DNA of 64,000 bases. It comes from Chrysogorgia sp. JL179-B06. Lineage: Eukaryota; Cnidaria; Anthozoa; Scleralcyonacea; Chrysogorgiidae. The stretch covers positions 604,001 to 668,000 of the forward strand of contig JAYKKM010000418.1 in the NCBI GenBank assembly GCA_035772405.1. The letters run 5' to 3'. Of this stretch, positions 45,536-56,645 are shown in pieces (the first letter of the stretch is position 1; every line of letters starts with the position of its first letter). A program made the position numbers and the translations under genes. Under the pieces are notes generated by a model that was not told where the DNA came from, searched no databases, and saw only the letters and a program-made list of their open reading frames with translations.

Positions 45536-45683
45536 GTATAATAAAACAATTATTGGATTCGGCTTACACATGATATCAAGAATTATCCAGACCTCTGTCA
45601 ATGTTATCCACCTCATCCTTTGGCAAAATATTGACCTCAGTCTGGATAATTCTTGATATCATGCTCAGCCTCATCCAATAATT
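45536..45683. repeat. 150-bp foldback MITE, copy 2
   Basis: Same orientation and sequence as 45185-45334 over the left ~85 bp; the right arm is closer to a perfect complement of the left outer arm (GGATAATTCTTGATATCAT). Confidence 0.85.
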
Positions 45684-46850
45684 GCAGTTAATAACATTTT
45701 CATCAATTTTACTATACTTGATATTTGACTACCGGTAATGACATAAGTATTAAAATGAAATCTTTATCTTACTAGGGGTATTTATGAATAATACCACATA
45801 TGACCACTAACAAACAACAGCTGTTTTGCTTTCATAATATTTGTATAAAATTGATTGAAATGGTAGTGGAAATAACATTTGTTTTTGAAGAATTAATGAA
45901 CAATTACTCTTGTGTTTGGTAAATTATTAGCACGGTAGGCCTGGTAGTATTATGAATATTTATGAATATTTTCCCAATTGCCAAACACATGCAATTTTCA
46001 TTCTAATTTTTTTAAATTTTCATTAATTCTTCTCCAACAGTGTTATTTGCTATAAAAATTCAAACACACATTTCATCTGAAGTCTGAAGCAGGGTCGTAC
46101 TCAGAACATTTTACATGTAAATGTAAAAAACAACCGACTGCACCTCAAATCCTATTGATCGAAGCTTGTCAAAATATTGTCTTTCCGTTGGGACCGTTGG
46201 GTGCCTACTAAAATGACACTGGTCAGCTGGTGAAATGGTTAATTAGTCCTACGTTAATAACGCACTCTCAATACGAAATGAAAACACGATGACATTTTAA
46301 TAAATTTCTCTAGTTGATTACATTTACATATGAACAAAATATTTACTATCAACATTAGATTTGTGAGTCTTAAATTTGGTAGTTTGAAATTAATTTTAAA
46401 AAGTTAATGATTCTACTTGTCTGTGTTAAATCGAACACGTCTAAAATATAACTTCTACCGACTAAAATATAACTTCTACCGACTAAAATATAACTTCAAA
46501 CTCGTAAAAAAATTTTGCGCGGTATCGCGGTCAGGTACCCCATATAGTCACGACGTTGAGGTAGATAGGGGTTCAACATCGAAATTACAACTGCGCAACT
46601 CACTCGGAATTCATCCGAAAATGTCGTCTTCCTCAATTCGTGTGTACAAACTACGATAGAAAATCTCGAAAAACCTTATCTTTTAATAAGCTTCTGTGGT
46701 TCATTTGCAAGGTAAGCAATTTCTTTCGAACGTTTACGAAGCAGTCTATCGTCGACACTAAGAATCAGGTGTCACATGCAGACTGCATGTGTCATGTCAA
46801 CAATAAGACTGCAGTGACAATACCCACATGTTGAATATATAGAAGCAAAT
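45684..46850. other. no gene seen
   Basis: AT-rich. A 20-bp unit (CTAAAATATAACTTCTACCG) is repeated about three times at 46441-46498. The open frame over it has no domain. Confidence 0.45.
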
Positions 46851-47005
46851 AGAAGAATAGAATATAGAAGAATAGAATATATAGAATATATATGTATAGC
46901 ATATATGTGTATATGTATATGTGTATATGTATATGCGTGTGTGTATATGCATGTGTATATGTGTATATATGTATATGTATATGTGTATATATAGCATATA
47001 TAGCG

Positions 47006-47097
<92 letters not shown>
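46851..47097. repeat. AGAATAGAATAT / TATG / (TA)n microsatellite
   Basis: Compound repeat grading from AGAATAGAATAT through GTATATGTGTATATG to uninterrupted TA at about 47034-47094. Poly-Tyr/Ile open frames on both strands are artefacts of it. Confidence 0.95.
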
Positions 47098-47099
<2 letters not shown>

Positions 47100-47689
47100 T
47101 GTAGAATATATTGTTGTAAGAGCATTGAGACTATTGTATAATGCTCCTAATACGTCTTTTATTATTATTATTATGTTCGCATCGCGGACCTATTTTTTAT
47201 GCATTTAACGATCAGCTATTTTATTTTTGACAACAACCCGAAGTTGAAATAATGAAGAATGGCTTTTACAGTTCTTTCATTTGTCGTCCCGTTCTTGAGT
47301 TATTACGTTTTATGTAATTTGAACTATGAAAATCATGCATATCTTTGGATTGATTCAACTAAATTGATACAAACTTTGTGAATTACTCAGTCAACAAAAC
47401 TAAACATTATTATGGTTTGGATATTTTTAATCTATTCGAAAATGTCAAACTGAACAATTTGCCATCACTTTCGGCCAATTAGTTTCATGATTTCATCACT
47501 CGTATATAAATTTTAGCGGACGCCATATATGTTTGGCCTAGGTTTCAGGTTGGCTTCTGTTTGGTCAGGATAATATTCCAGTTATAAGGTTTGTGATTGG
47601 CTAACACTTTAGTGGTCTATCACCAATAGACAGACCACTAGTAGCTCGATCAGCCAATCAGAATGCCGAATTTGTAATAACCACTAGTT
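47098..47689. other. no gene seen
   Basis: AT-rich; ACCACTAGTA/TACTAGTGGT-like words at 47630-47700 suggest a foldback (ACTAGTGGTCTAT... CACTAGTTGG). No coding. Confidence 0.4.
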
Positions 47690-47704
47690 GGTTGATACTA
47701 ATAT

Positions 47705-47825
47705 GATTTATAAAATAAGTCGTGTCTTACGCACGCTGTGATTGGTCAGTTACCGTGTTTATATCAGGCTATACAAACACGGTTGTGACGTCACAGCATA
47801 TTTCGCAGTCTTATTTTATAAAATA
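47705..47825. repeat. foldback with TTATAAAATAAG ends
   Basis: TTATAAAATAAG at left and CTTATTTTATAAAATAA at right pair; inside, CGTGTTTATATCAGG / ACACGG and GTGATTGGTCAG. A dispersed element type (compare 19757 and 28249). Confidence 0.55.
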
Positions 47826-48546
47826 AATAGAAGATGGACGCCCTGTGTTTATATAACCTGATGTCAAACACTCGAGAGAGAGTTTGGTCGTTAATTTGAA
47901 AGTACTTATGTAAAATAATACTCACATAAACATTCAAATTCTCCCAAACTCTTGTTTGCATCAGCCTATATAAACTACGTGCGGCCATTTTTTCTATTTC
48001 TTAAATACATCATAGATCGACTGTTAACCCCAAAACAACTTAGATCCTAACCCTGACCTACGAAAGTCCTTCCTTGTCAACGAGATTCACTCAAAACTCG
48101 TCGACGTCATACTGCGAAAGGTGTCGACGAGTTCATTTCGTGTTTGTACTCAATTTAGTACTCGTTGTTTAAACTATTTATTGTTAAATAGACTGAATTT
48201 TATTAATAGAGCAAACATGAGGCTTTCGGGACACGATTTGTCACATATCGTGAAAAAACTAAAACTAGGGGAATGGTTTGGAAAAGTTAATTAAAATCAC
48301 TTATCAAACAGCAGTAATTGCCGAATGCCTTATAATTAACTGCATTTATCACTCTATTCAAGATTGCAAATTATCGCTGGAAGCATGCGGGACCAGTTTC
48401 TTAGAAACATATTTTTACTGAAACAAATTATCAAATTATCGCTAAACATGTTATTACAGTCTATGCTTTGAACTCGGAGAATTTCATCATAAAATGACCT
48501 TTCTCATCGACATGCGCAGTGCGTCATATTACATTTCTACATTTGG
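47826..48546. other. no gene seen
   Basis: Short GTCGACGAGTT / AACTCGTCGAC pair around 48095-48132. No coding support; includes the 3' flank of the small minus-strand gene. Confidence 0.4.
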
Positions 48547-48822
48547 TTAAACCGCAGAACCTTTTGCATTCTTAGACCCACTACTAGTATCTGCTCTCTC
48601 AATAATCCCTTGTGTTTTCTGTTTTATGATATTCTCTCGCAGTTCTTTCAGTTTTGATGTGTAGATGCGATCTGAACTGGACGACTCCTCGATTCTCACG
48701 GACACAATGTCATCCAAGTCTGCTGCTGCTGGCATGTTAGCACTCGTCTGTTGTTCACCACGGCAGTTGAAGCAACAACCCAACCATCGCAATATTTTTC
48801 CATCTTCTTGTTCTTTTGCCAT
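48547..48822 (-). CDS. small Cys-rich protein, unknown function
   Basis: A complete minus-strand frame of 91 codons with start ATG at 48822 and TAA at 48547. The N-terminus is MAKEQEDGKILRWLGCCFNC, with three Cys in GCCFNC that could be lipid-modified or metal-binding; then a disordered Ala/Asp part (NMPAAADLDDIVSVRIEE), a helix (TSKLKELRENIIKQKTQGII) and a Ser/Lys-rich end. Codon use and amino-acid balance are unlike the AT-driven random frames here. I do not recognise a family. It could also be one exon of a longer gene, but both start and stop are in frame. The PRCP gene lies 0.8 kb upstream on the same strand. Confidence 0.55.
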   Translation of the reverse strand: MAKEQEDGKILRWLGCCFNCRGEQQTSANMPAAADLDDIVSVRIEESSSSDRIYTSKLKELRENIIKQKTQGIIERADTSSGSKNAKGSAV

Positions 48823-48949
48823 TTCTTAATCTCGTACAAGTTCAAAGAAACGAAAAATCATTTTTATGACATTTTTTGGCTGACGACAATGTACTAATTA
48901 TTACGTCACTTATTCATGACGTCACACAAAATCAACTAGATGTCTAACC

Positions 48950-49153
48950 AATAAGCCAGTTCGTAGTGTCAAAATGACGTGTTCTGCGTCTTATTTCAAT
49001 TCTTATTTCAATTCATAACATCAGGCTAAAACCACAATAGACATTTGCATTTCTATTTACACTTGCAAATTCGTTATACTGAATTCCCCAGCCTGATGTT
49101 ATGAATTGAAATCGTCATTTTGATGCGCAGTCGACATTACGAACTGGCTTATT
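48950..49153. mobile_element. 204-bp foldback MITE
   Basis: Ends AATAAGCCAGTTCGTA and TACGAACTGGCTTATT; inner AAAATGACG and TTCAATTCATAACATCAGGC pair with the right arm. Lies between the small gene and the PRCP 3' end. Confidence 0.85.
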
Positions 49154-49632
49154 ATTTTCGTTTGTTTCGCAGCCGCCATGTTCCTGGCATTCTGCAAAGC
49201 GTGTTCGTTTATCAAGTTTTTATTCACTTCTCACAAAATTATTTAAATTATTGTTCAAACTCTAAAATTAACAATGGACTAAAATGAACAATGAACGAAA
49301 ATTAACAATGGGCTTGTAATCATGATTTAAATAATTATTTATTTCTCTAAACTTTTGTCCTTGATACTTGAGACTGCATCAGAGCAGAAATATTGAACCA
49401 TAGTGGCATACATAAACAATTTCAACAAACTATAATTTTCGCAAAGTAAAAGTATAAATCATTTGCTTCGATATAAAGTAAAAATACAAATTTGCTAAAT
49501 TATTATTATATGGTGTATTATACGTATTTGTATGGTACATCTATATGCATTTCCATACTCATATATTTAACTATTGTCCGTTGTGTTTCTTAAATTCCTG
49601 TCCATTTTATATCTATTGTAAAGAAAGCTGAA
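49154..49632. other. PRCP 3' flank
   Basis: Minus-strand AATAAAT at about 49336-49342 is a possible polyadenylation signal roughly 295 bp past the PRCP stop. AATTAACAATGG/AATGAACAATGA-type subrepeats at 49265-49315. No coding. Confidence 0.4.
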
Positions 49633-49858
49633 TTAAACAGCAATTTTTCTGTTTCCTTTTGATTTTTTCCAATCTTTTATCCATTGTTTCATGTATTTCT
49701 TCTCTAAGTTTCGAGCGTCAATGACAGACTGTGGATCATCTTTATTCTTATGCCGTAGATCAAGGTGATGTGCTCCATCCTTTATCATAACAGCCACCAA
49801 AGAATCCGAGATAGTTTCAGTTACTCCACCTCCAGACCACGGGTCAAGATTACCATTA
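49633..49858 (-). CDS. PRCP: PRCP terminal coding exon
   Basis: Acceptor TTTTTTTAAG before 49858; stop TAA at 49633-49635. The first base completes the Ser codon split with exon 50983-51104. It encodes NGNLDPWSGGGVTETISDSL, then VAVMIKDGAHHLDLRHKNKD and a basic C-terminus (MKQWIKDWKKSKGN). The catalytic Asp of S28 peptidases (LDPWSGGG) and the catalytic His (GAHHLDL) are both here. The order and spacing match human PRCP closely. Confidence 0.96.
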
Positions 49859-49911
49859 CTTAAAAAAACAAGCGATTTATAATAAAAGTAAATTACAATA
49901 GATAATTCACC

Positions 49912-50540
49912 AATACAGCCATATTAATAACCTGACAGTTTGAAGCAACACTTGATGCAACTCTTCAAACCATTACATTACGTTACATTTTTTTATATTT
50001 AAATCTCTGAGTATTCATCAGACCTCTTTTGCTTTCTAGTGACATGTCATCGACAAATAATATAAAAGTAGTGTGTTGTGTAGTTAAAATACGAATAAAA
50101 AACACTAAAATATTGGTACAAGATATTGATACTGCCGAAATCGTAATTAGGAGGTCTAACTATGATATAAAAGTAGTATGTTGTGTTGATAGTTTACAAA
50201 TACAGCCATATTAATAACCTGACAGTTTGAAGCAACACTTGATGTAACTCTTCAAACCATTACATTACGTTACATTTTCTTATATTTAAATCTCTGAATA
50301 TTCGTCAGACCTCTTTTGCTTCCTAATGACATGTCATCGACAAATAATATAAAAGTAGTGTGTTCACAGGTTAAAATACGAATAAAAAACACTAAAATAT
50401 TAGTGTACTACCGGAATCGTAATTAGGAGGTCTAACTATGATATAAAAGTAGTATGTTGTGTGGACAGAGTTAAAATATGAATAAACACTAAAATATTAG
50501 TGTACTACCGGAATCGTAATTAGGAGCTGTAACTATGATT
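49912..50540. repeat. 287-bp tandem duplication in the last PRCP intron
   Basis: AATACAGCCATATTAATAAC starts at 49912 and 50199; the following ~260 bp repeat with few changes (CTTCAAACCATTACATTACG; GACATGTCATCGACAAATAA; AATCGTAATTAGGAGGTCTA). The last part (CACTAAAATATTAGTGTACT...AATTAGGAG) repeats once more near 50475-50530 with a period of about 85 bp. Confidence 0.9.
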
Positions 50541-50693
50541 CAAAAATTAACCAGAAACGAAAACCTACAAACGAAAAGCGAATTTAATTCGATTTCTGAT
50601 TATAATTTTCGTACCATGGTTCGTGGCTTTTATACATTTATAAAGTCATATTTTACTTGCTTGGTAAGTTGTATGTGTGTCTTGAAGAAATCG

Positions 50694-50947
50694 TGACACT
50701 CCACCACTGCAATGTTGCTTAAATGAAAGTTCTTTGTGGCAGTACATGAGAATGGACATTAGTTTTCTTCTGATATTTTTAGTTTTAGAGAAATTTGGCT
50801 TTGCTTATTGTATTGTTAGGTGCGACAGCATTCGCCCGCAATCAGAACAAAAATACCTGCCTTCGATTTACCCAAAACACCTATATTCTCATGTATGGTG
50901 ATAAAGAACTTTCATTTAAGCAACACTGGTTTTTGTGGTGGAGTGTC
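50694..50947. mobile_element. 254-bp foldback MITE beside a PRCP exon
   Basis: GACACTCCACCAC...TTGCTTAAATGAAAGTTCTT on the left pairs with AAGAACTTTCATTTAAGCAA...GTGGTGGAGTGTC on the right. It ends 36 bp from the exon at 50983. Confidence 0.85.
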
Positions 50948-50982
50948 CCTTTAATTTCCAACAAATCTCCATTGAGTATTAC

Positions 50983-51104
50983 CTGAAAACTATATTACTA
51001 TGAGAAGAAATTTTCTGCCCTCCATATTCGATTTCGGCCCAGAATTCCCTTGGCGTCACGTCCCACATATTCTTACATCCTTCGGAATAGGCAGGAAAAT
51101 CCCA
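50983..51104 (-). CDS. PRCP: PRCP exon (W-D-F-P block)
   Basis: Acceptor TATTTTGCAG, donor TTCAG|GTAATA. Encodes WDFPAYSEGCKNMWDVTPRE then FWAEIEYGGQKISSHSNIVF; entry phase 0, exit phase 2. The GG(Q/K)xISSHxNIVF block directly before LDPWSGGG is the family signature; an N-glycosylation site is not kept here. Confidence 0.95.
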
Positions 51105-51969
51105 CTGCAAAATAATTAACAAACTATACGTGAATTGCGGAGCGCGTTAATGCTATTTATAGTACCAAAACTCAGACAAACAAACCGAAATTAACTCTCA
51201 AAGGATTCGTAACGACTCTTTTTCTATTGTTTGGAATGCAAGAATTTATAACAAATTCAGACAAACATACATACTGACGTCATTACTGCGCTTCGCGCTA
51301 TTGCAGCAAGGAAATGCTTTATATTGGAAATTTAATGTTTAATTAAAGTTAACATAAGTTCAATATAAATTAGTATGTTTCAATAAATAATCTTGCGGAT
51401 AAAAAATACCAACTGAACCATAGAATAGTGAATCATCAGACGGAATGGTAGACTTCAAAATTTGCTATTCTTGCTCTGGAAAACATTTCTATCATATAGT
51501 TCGACATTTCGAAATTAACTCTTTCTTTCCGGCCCAGTCAAAAGGGGTCATAGAAAACCCCCGAAGTCGTCAATCGAAAAATACGGCACACGGTAACGCA
51601 AGATTAAAAATAGGTACGTAGTGCGTACATGTGTTAGGGAATTGACTGCAGTTTAATTGCAAATTTTGTTCCAAAAACAGCATAGTAGATTAGCATAGTA
51701 GCATGTAGATTTAAAACTAGAAAAGTTTGGCACAGCTTGCATATTGCATTGGTTCTGTTGAGTACACAAGCATTGTAATTTTAACTTTGCCATTAGGCAT
51801 AAACAATAACTGGGTCCCAAGGATGCTGTAATTTCCAAATTCCAAAAATTAAATAATTGTTATCAGCAATCTCATAAATAGTGAAATGGAAAGATTTTTT
51901 ATTGCTCAAGATAATTTCCAAAATCAACTTCCCTTTAAAAATAATCTTCAAACTCAACTTCATAGTCTC
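51105..51969. other. PRCP intron, no feature
   Basis: AT-rich intron, nothing recognised. Confidence 0.45.
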
Positions 51970-52363
51970 TAAACATTAGCCACGAGAAGCCTTGCGGTGG
52001 CTACAAAGAAACGACGTTCTACTCATGAGCCGTCAGAAGAACCTACGCAAAATCTTGTGGTGGATTGAAAGCAACATAGTCCATCACATCCACCCGTGGT
52101 TCCTGCAACACCTAAACGCCTATTTTTTAACGCCTCTCCAATCGACAGTCAACCAAGATCTATCTAAACCTTTGAAGAAATGGTTAACCGGTGATTCCGA
52201 CGAAGACGAATCCGATTCAGGTGAAAAAGACCCGGATGAAGACGAAAACTTGGAAGAAACAGAAAACTATGATCGGCAAGGCAATGATGAATATCAATAT
52301 TCTTTTAATACTTCTGATAACGACCAGGATGAAAAAGAAGACTTGCATGAAACAAGACTATAA
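51970..52363 (+). pseudogene. acidic-tailed ORF remnant inside PRCP intron
   Basis: Antisense to PRCP. The last 60 codons (KKWLTGDSDEDESDSGEKDP ... EDLHETRL) form an acidic tail with a stop at 52363. Upstream of LSKPLKKWL the better reading is in another frame (THEPSEEPTQNLVVD; SPSHPPVVPATPKRLF; SPIDSQPRS), so one frameshift is likely near 52160. Immediately downstream comes a Penelope-like tail, which suggests the ORF is the C-terminus of a mobile-element protein. Family unknown. Confidence 0.4.
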
Positions 52364-52394
52364 ATAAATATATAAGACAATAACCTTTACACAT

Positions 52395-52515
52395 GAAGGG
52401 CTCCTGAAGGGCTCCGCTCGAAACGTCAGTATTTCGTCACTAAATTCTTGGCAGTTTACCACCTTTTCACTTTGCTATATATTCAAAACACTGTCTACGC
52501 AGCACTCTACTTTTT
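52395..52515 (+). mobile_element. Penelope-like tail copy
   Basis: GGGCTCCGCTCGAAACGTCAGTATTT and ~95 bp downstream match, inverted, 44390-44500. The CTGATGA box is degraded here (CCTGAAGGG), so the hammerhead-like core is broken. Confidence 0.65.
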
Positions 52516-53209
52516 TACGACCTTTACATCACTCTGTTGTTGAGTTTTAATGACCCTCACACACGCATGTTGTATTGATGTTCTTTAACTGAGTAAAGCT
52601 CTCAGAACAAGTTTCACATACGTGCACAATCCTACACAATCGGTGAGATGTATAATCGTGAAATATTATTCTCGTTCGCACTTGTTAGTCTTCGTAAAAA
52701 AATACTCAAATTATAAAAACACTCAGAGTTCTGTCACTAGAAAAGTGTCTGAATGAAAAGTGAAATTGCGCATGTGGATAGAATAACTACTGCGCATGCT
52801 CACTGCGCATACTGGCCCATTCACCTATGTTGATAGGAAACGTAATAAACACTGTCAGCTTGAATAAACTAACACAAACTTTAAGAACGGTGACGTCATA
52901 CCCCAACTCTGTATACTAGTACCATAAGGACAAAATATAAGGATAATTTGTGAGGAGAATAACATAAGGACAATATATAAGGATAATTTGTACAATGCTT
53001 AACTGGTGCTTAAGGGGTTAAGGCGATACGAACTGAAAAATAATTCTATCGATCACACTTTCGTAAGGAATAAGCTTTCGCATTTTGTCATTCCTTGGAT
53101 CTCCATTAAAGTTTTTGTGTTCTCTTTAACAACCCTGTTTCTAAGGAATGCACGATGATTGAACTTTAATGATAGCAGTTTTTTTACGCGACATTTTTTA
53201 CGCGACATT
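52516..53209. other. PRCP intron, minor repeats
   Basis: ATAAGGACAATATATAAGGAT unit duplicated at 52926-52990; TGCGCATG words near 52765-52810. No coding. Confidence 0.4.
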
Positions 53210-53285
53210 TTTAACGAACGCCAACAGTGCACCGCACTTTGGCACTGTGTCTGGTTTTAGTAATTTTCCTAAAATACCAGATTAC
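53210..53285. repeat. TTAACGAACGCCAACAGTG repeat, copy 1
   Basis: TTAACGAACGCC..AGTGCACCGCACTTTGGCACTGTGTCTGG recurs in the same orientation at 57475-57550 with a few substitutions. Confidence 0.65.
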
Positions 53286-53904
53286 CAAAGGAAAAGTGTA
53301 AAATATTTATCAGTAAGCGGGCATAAACCTGAATTCTTATTCTTTCCTTCTTACATTGCAGTGAATTTGAAAAAATTCGAAGGTTTATAACTTGAATTAT
53401 AGAATTACAACGCAGCAAGTTCACGCAAAATGGACGCAAAGTTTACGTATATGGTTCAAAATCTAAGTTCAAGTAAACTGACATTAATAACTCTCCTAAA
53501 TTTAAATCCAATTTTTAAATCCAATTTAAATAAATTTAAATTTAAATAGTTTAATTATTCTGCAGTGTAGTATATAAATAAGTATACTGGGCATCAAAAT
53601 TTAGAACGAAAAATCCAACTATATATGATATAGAATAATATTTATATAGAATTAGATGATGATTTTTTTAATGCTACTGTAAGTGAAAAATAAATTTCTA
53701 AGAATATCCCTAATGCAGTAAAAGGGCAATTAGAACAAAATGACAATAATAATTAGTTCAGGTCGCATTGTCAAATCAAATAAGAACAGTCAATTTTCAT
53801 ATTATTGAATGTAATTATTAGATGTATATATTAAATGTGACTTGCAGTTTGGTTATTTCAATTTAGTCAATTGTTTGCTACGCAAGCTTTAACGCAAACT
53901 CAGA
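53286..53904. other. PRCP intron, no feature
   Basis: AT-rich, TTTAAATTTAAAT-type low complexity at 53500-53550. Confidence 0.45.
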
Positions 53905-53995
53905 AAAATGTTTCTGACCTCAAGACGGGAATCGAACACGCAATCCTCATGATCTCCGGTTAGACGCTCTAACCATTGAGCTCTCAGAACGAAGG
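53905..53995 (-). mobile_element. tRNA-headed SINE, diverged copy
   Basis: Minus strand: AGCTCAATGGTTAGAGCGTC (A box) and TGTTCGATTCCCGTC (B box), then TCAGAAACATTTTTCTGAG. Same head as 17170-17296. Confidence 0.7.
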
Positions 53996-54258
53996 CTACG
54001 TTGCGTACTAGTTCGTATGTGCAACATACGTACTGCTAATTCAACAGTCTCGATAAGTCTATATATCTTTTATCAAGTGTATTTAGTTAAGTTAGCGAGG
54101 ATGTAGTGTAGTAGACTGGTAACTAATGATGTCATAGATAAAGTGTTATAAGTATGCCCTGAGATATATTAAATAATATATAGAACTACACACGTGTAAG
54201 TGTATGAGCTACACAAAAGATTCCAAGCAAATAGTTTGCTAAAATAGTGGCATCATAC
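53996..54258. other. PRCP intron, no feature
   Basis: No support for any feature. Confidence 0.45.
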
Positions 54259-54324
54259 CTCGAAAGGATAGAACATGTCGTCTATGCCATCAGCACAAAG
54301 TGGCATGACCATCTCGGTACAGGC
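54259..54324 (-). CDS. PRCP: PRCP exon (ACTEMVMP block)
   Basis: 22 codons between acceptor TTATTTTAG and donor TTCGAG|GTATGA, phase 0 on both sides: ACTEMVMPLCADGIDDMFYP then FE. The ACTEMVMP motif is nearly invariant in vertebrate PRCP. Confidence 0.97.
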
Positions 54325-54370
54325 CTAAAATAATGTGCAAAAAAAACACAAGAAATTTAATTTAGTTTAA

Positions 54371-54760
54371 TAGAGAACTACGATGAAAATTCACCCCCGT
54401 GTTTTAGATTTTCTTCAGACTCTCAATGCTACGCCTGAATTTCAGTAGAGGTTTCTTGTTTTCTTCGAGAAGTAGATGAAATGTCCAGCCTTTCAGACGA
54501 AGAATTTGAAAAAGGACCTTGATCACTATGGATTTACTTGAAGAATTAGCCATGTGGTGTCTTTGCGTTAAGAGTCTGACGTCACTTCGTTACGCTGGTC
54601 AGGAACATGATCGATTAATGGCGGACATAACAATTCCAGATTCGGAGTCAGATTGCCATTGATTGCCATGGCAAACGGTTTTGACCAAGTAATATTTAGC
54701 AGCTCTGCTTTATAAATACGTAAAAATATCGATAGGTAAAAATTTGATCATAGTACCACT
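54371..54760. mobile_element. 390-bp TTAA-flanked MITE, copy 2
   Basis: TTAA at 54367-54370 and 54761-54764. Right end ...ATCATAGTACCACT, left end TAGAGAACTACGATGAAA. The interior matches 21313-21830, with a deletion; the shared short frame MSSLSDEEFEK is frameshifted after eleven codons. Confidence 0.75.
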
Positions 54761-54764
54761 TTAA

Positions 54765-56147
54765 GTTGCAATAAAAGGAAAAGAAAAACGTGGTAAATGA
54801 AACAACAGTCAACCTCGTACCCAGGGTCTTATCTCCGCTCCCCGCCAGGGTCGGAGCTGGTCACGTGTGTCCCGTATTCTGGGATATTTTATGACAGTGT
54901 CGTCAGGGAGAGGCTAGGGAATTTGGAATAAACCTTACGCCATTATGCCTGAATATATTAATGACTACTACTACCAGAATCCTTTTCGATATATCTTTTT
55001 GTGATGTTAAGTCGAGCAATTGTTTTACATCTGACAGAGGGAGTTTAACATTAACATAAGAAAGGAAAACTGGCAAGGAATTATGGTAGTAGTAATCACT
55101 AATAGATTAACACGTCATACTTGGAAAGGTCTATTGTCAATCTCGAGGGAAGGATTTTTCTCAGTTAGACCAACCAACCCAACTACAGGTCTAGTGTTGC
55201 GTTCTACAAGTTGTTTTGTAGAATGCGATTTGCTTTAGACGTTTCAAATTTCATATCAAGCGTTTGGTTTGTCAGGAAAGCAAATTAAGTTTTTGATATG
55301 ATAAATTGGTCTCGTCTTTCACTTTTGTTGCAAGCGTGAGAACATATGTTTTGAATTGCCGAAGTAATATGCAAATTTCAATAAAACCTGTAATCGCCAA
55401 ACCTTATCTTTCAAGTGTTAGTATTAAAAAGTCGACTGTGATTCAAAGGAAGTATTCTAGTTCAGGGAGTCCAAGTATACATTGCTGTTTATCGGCCTTC
55501 ATTGTGGCAGAAGAACTCCGCTTGAGGAACGTCTCTCGAGAAAGACGATTCTTTGCCTCATCTCCTATACAGACCTTACAAGAGAAGGATCAACAATTGC
55601 AAGGATTTTAAACAGTTAATTTGGGAGAGGTTTCAGAACTCGCTAACTGCTACATGCAGAGTAAAAGACGTCCGGAATTCTCGCCATCATCACTCAGTAC
55701 CCGTTGCGCAGAGAAGAAGCCTCAGATCAGTCAGAAGCCACAACGGCATAAGAAGTCGTTGTGGAATCGTATAAATTCTATGTAACGAAAAAGCTAGAAG
55801 TTCGACAACATTCGACGTTTAGCAATTTTTCGCAGTGCTCCGGAGACATATCTAACAAACGTTTTCTTTAGAGCATGCAAATATTGGCGCACACAAGAAA
55901 CTTCTTGAAGTTGCAAACACTGGCACTGTAGTGGCGCATTTTTCTTTGTACAACTCAAATAGTTAATAGCCGAAAGAAAAAAACAAAAAGCATAACACTT
56001 TCCGTTTCAAATGTTGTAATTTTAAATCTCAAATCCTCCCTTACCCCTACTAGCCGACCAGGGTCTTTTCGCAGCGAGTGCAGGGGTGGGTATAAAATAA
56101 TAATATTCAAGTGTATTACTGTATTCCACAGTTTTTTAACAACTTAC
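54765..56147. other. PRCP intron, no supported gene
   Basis: The 101- and 73-codon open frames at 55306-55611 and 55553-55774 have no domain I recognise and sit antisense to PRCP; Arg/Ser-rich composition suggests chance or an old element. CTCGTACCCAGGGTCTTATC near 54814 recurs as CTCGTAACCCAGGGTCTTAC near 57690. Confidence 0.4.
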
Positions 56148-56312
56148 TTGAAAAGTCCAGCCTGTATCTCCTAAATCTTTAGTAGCTTGCTCTTCAATAT
56201 CAAAACACTTGGCAGAACCAGTGTAATTATAATAGACTGACACTGCTTTATATATTGCTTTCAATAACGCATCTCCTTTTAGATTATCGTTTTGAAGATT
56301 TTTACAAACAAC
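56148..56312 (-). CDS. PRCP: PRCP exon (VVCKN block)
   Basis: 55 codons, phase 0 both ends (acceptor TTTATAG, donor CAA|GTAAGT): VVCKNLQNDNLKGDALLKAI, then YKAVSVYYNYTGSAKCFDIE and a Trp-containing end (DTGWTFQ). NYTG is a possible N-glycosylation site at the same place as the human YNYSG. Joins WPIK upstream and ACTEM downstream exactly as in human PRCP. Confidence 0.96.
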
Positions 56313-56645
56313 CTATAAAGTATACATTCAGTATGATATTACAACACGAGTTCCACAAATACAAAATACCGACAGATTTTAAAATTGAAATAAATTTCAA
56401 TAAATAATATTCCGCTGATCCAGTAAGACTTACGGTTTACAGTTCTGCTTTAGAACACCTATAATATCTTTCACAATATGATTACTCCTTTGGATTTTTC
56501 CTTATAATTGCCGAGCTCGACTCACCTCTGGAGGCCGGTGAATAAAATCATCATCTCAAGTGTGAAATAAAATGTGCCTTGCGATAATTTCATTCAATTC
56601 AACAAAGAATGAAGAACTGTTCCGGTATTCTTTTATATAGACATA
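56313..56645. other. PRCP intron, no feature
   Basis: Nothing recognised. Confidence 0.45.

Noticed and set aside
46772..47208. Tyr/Ile-rich frames on both strands
   Set aside because: Produced by the TATA/TATG microsatellite.
55306..55774. Two Arg/Ser-rich plus-strand frames as a gene
   Set aside because: No domain, no good splice structure, antisense inside a PRCP intron.
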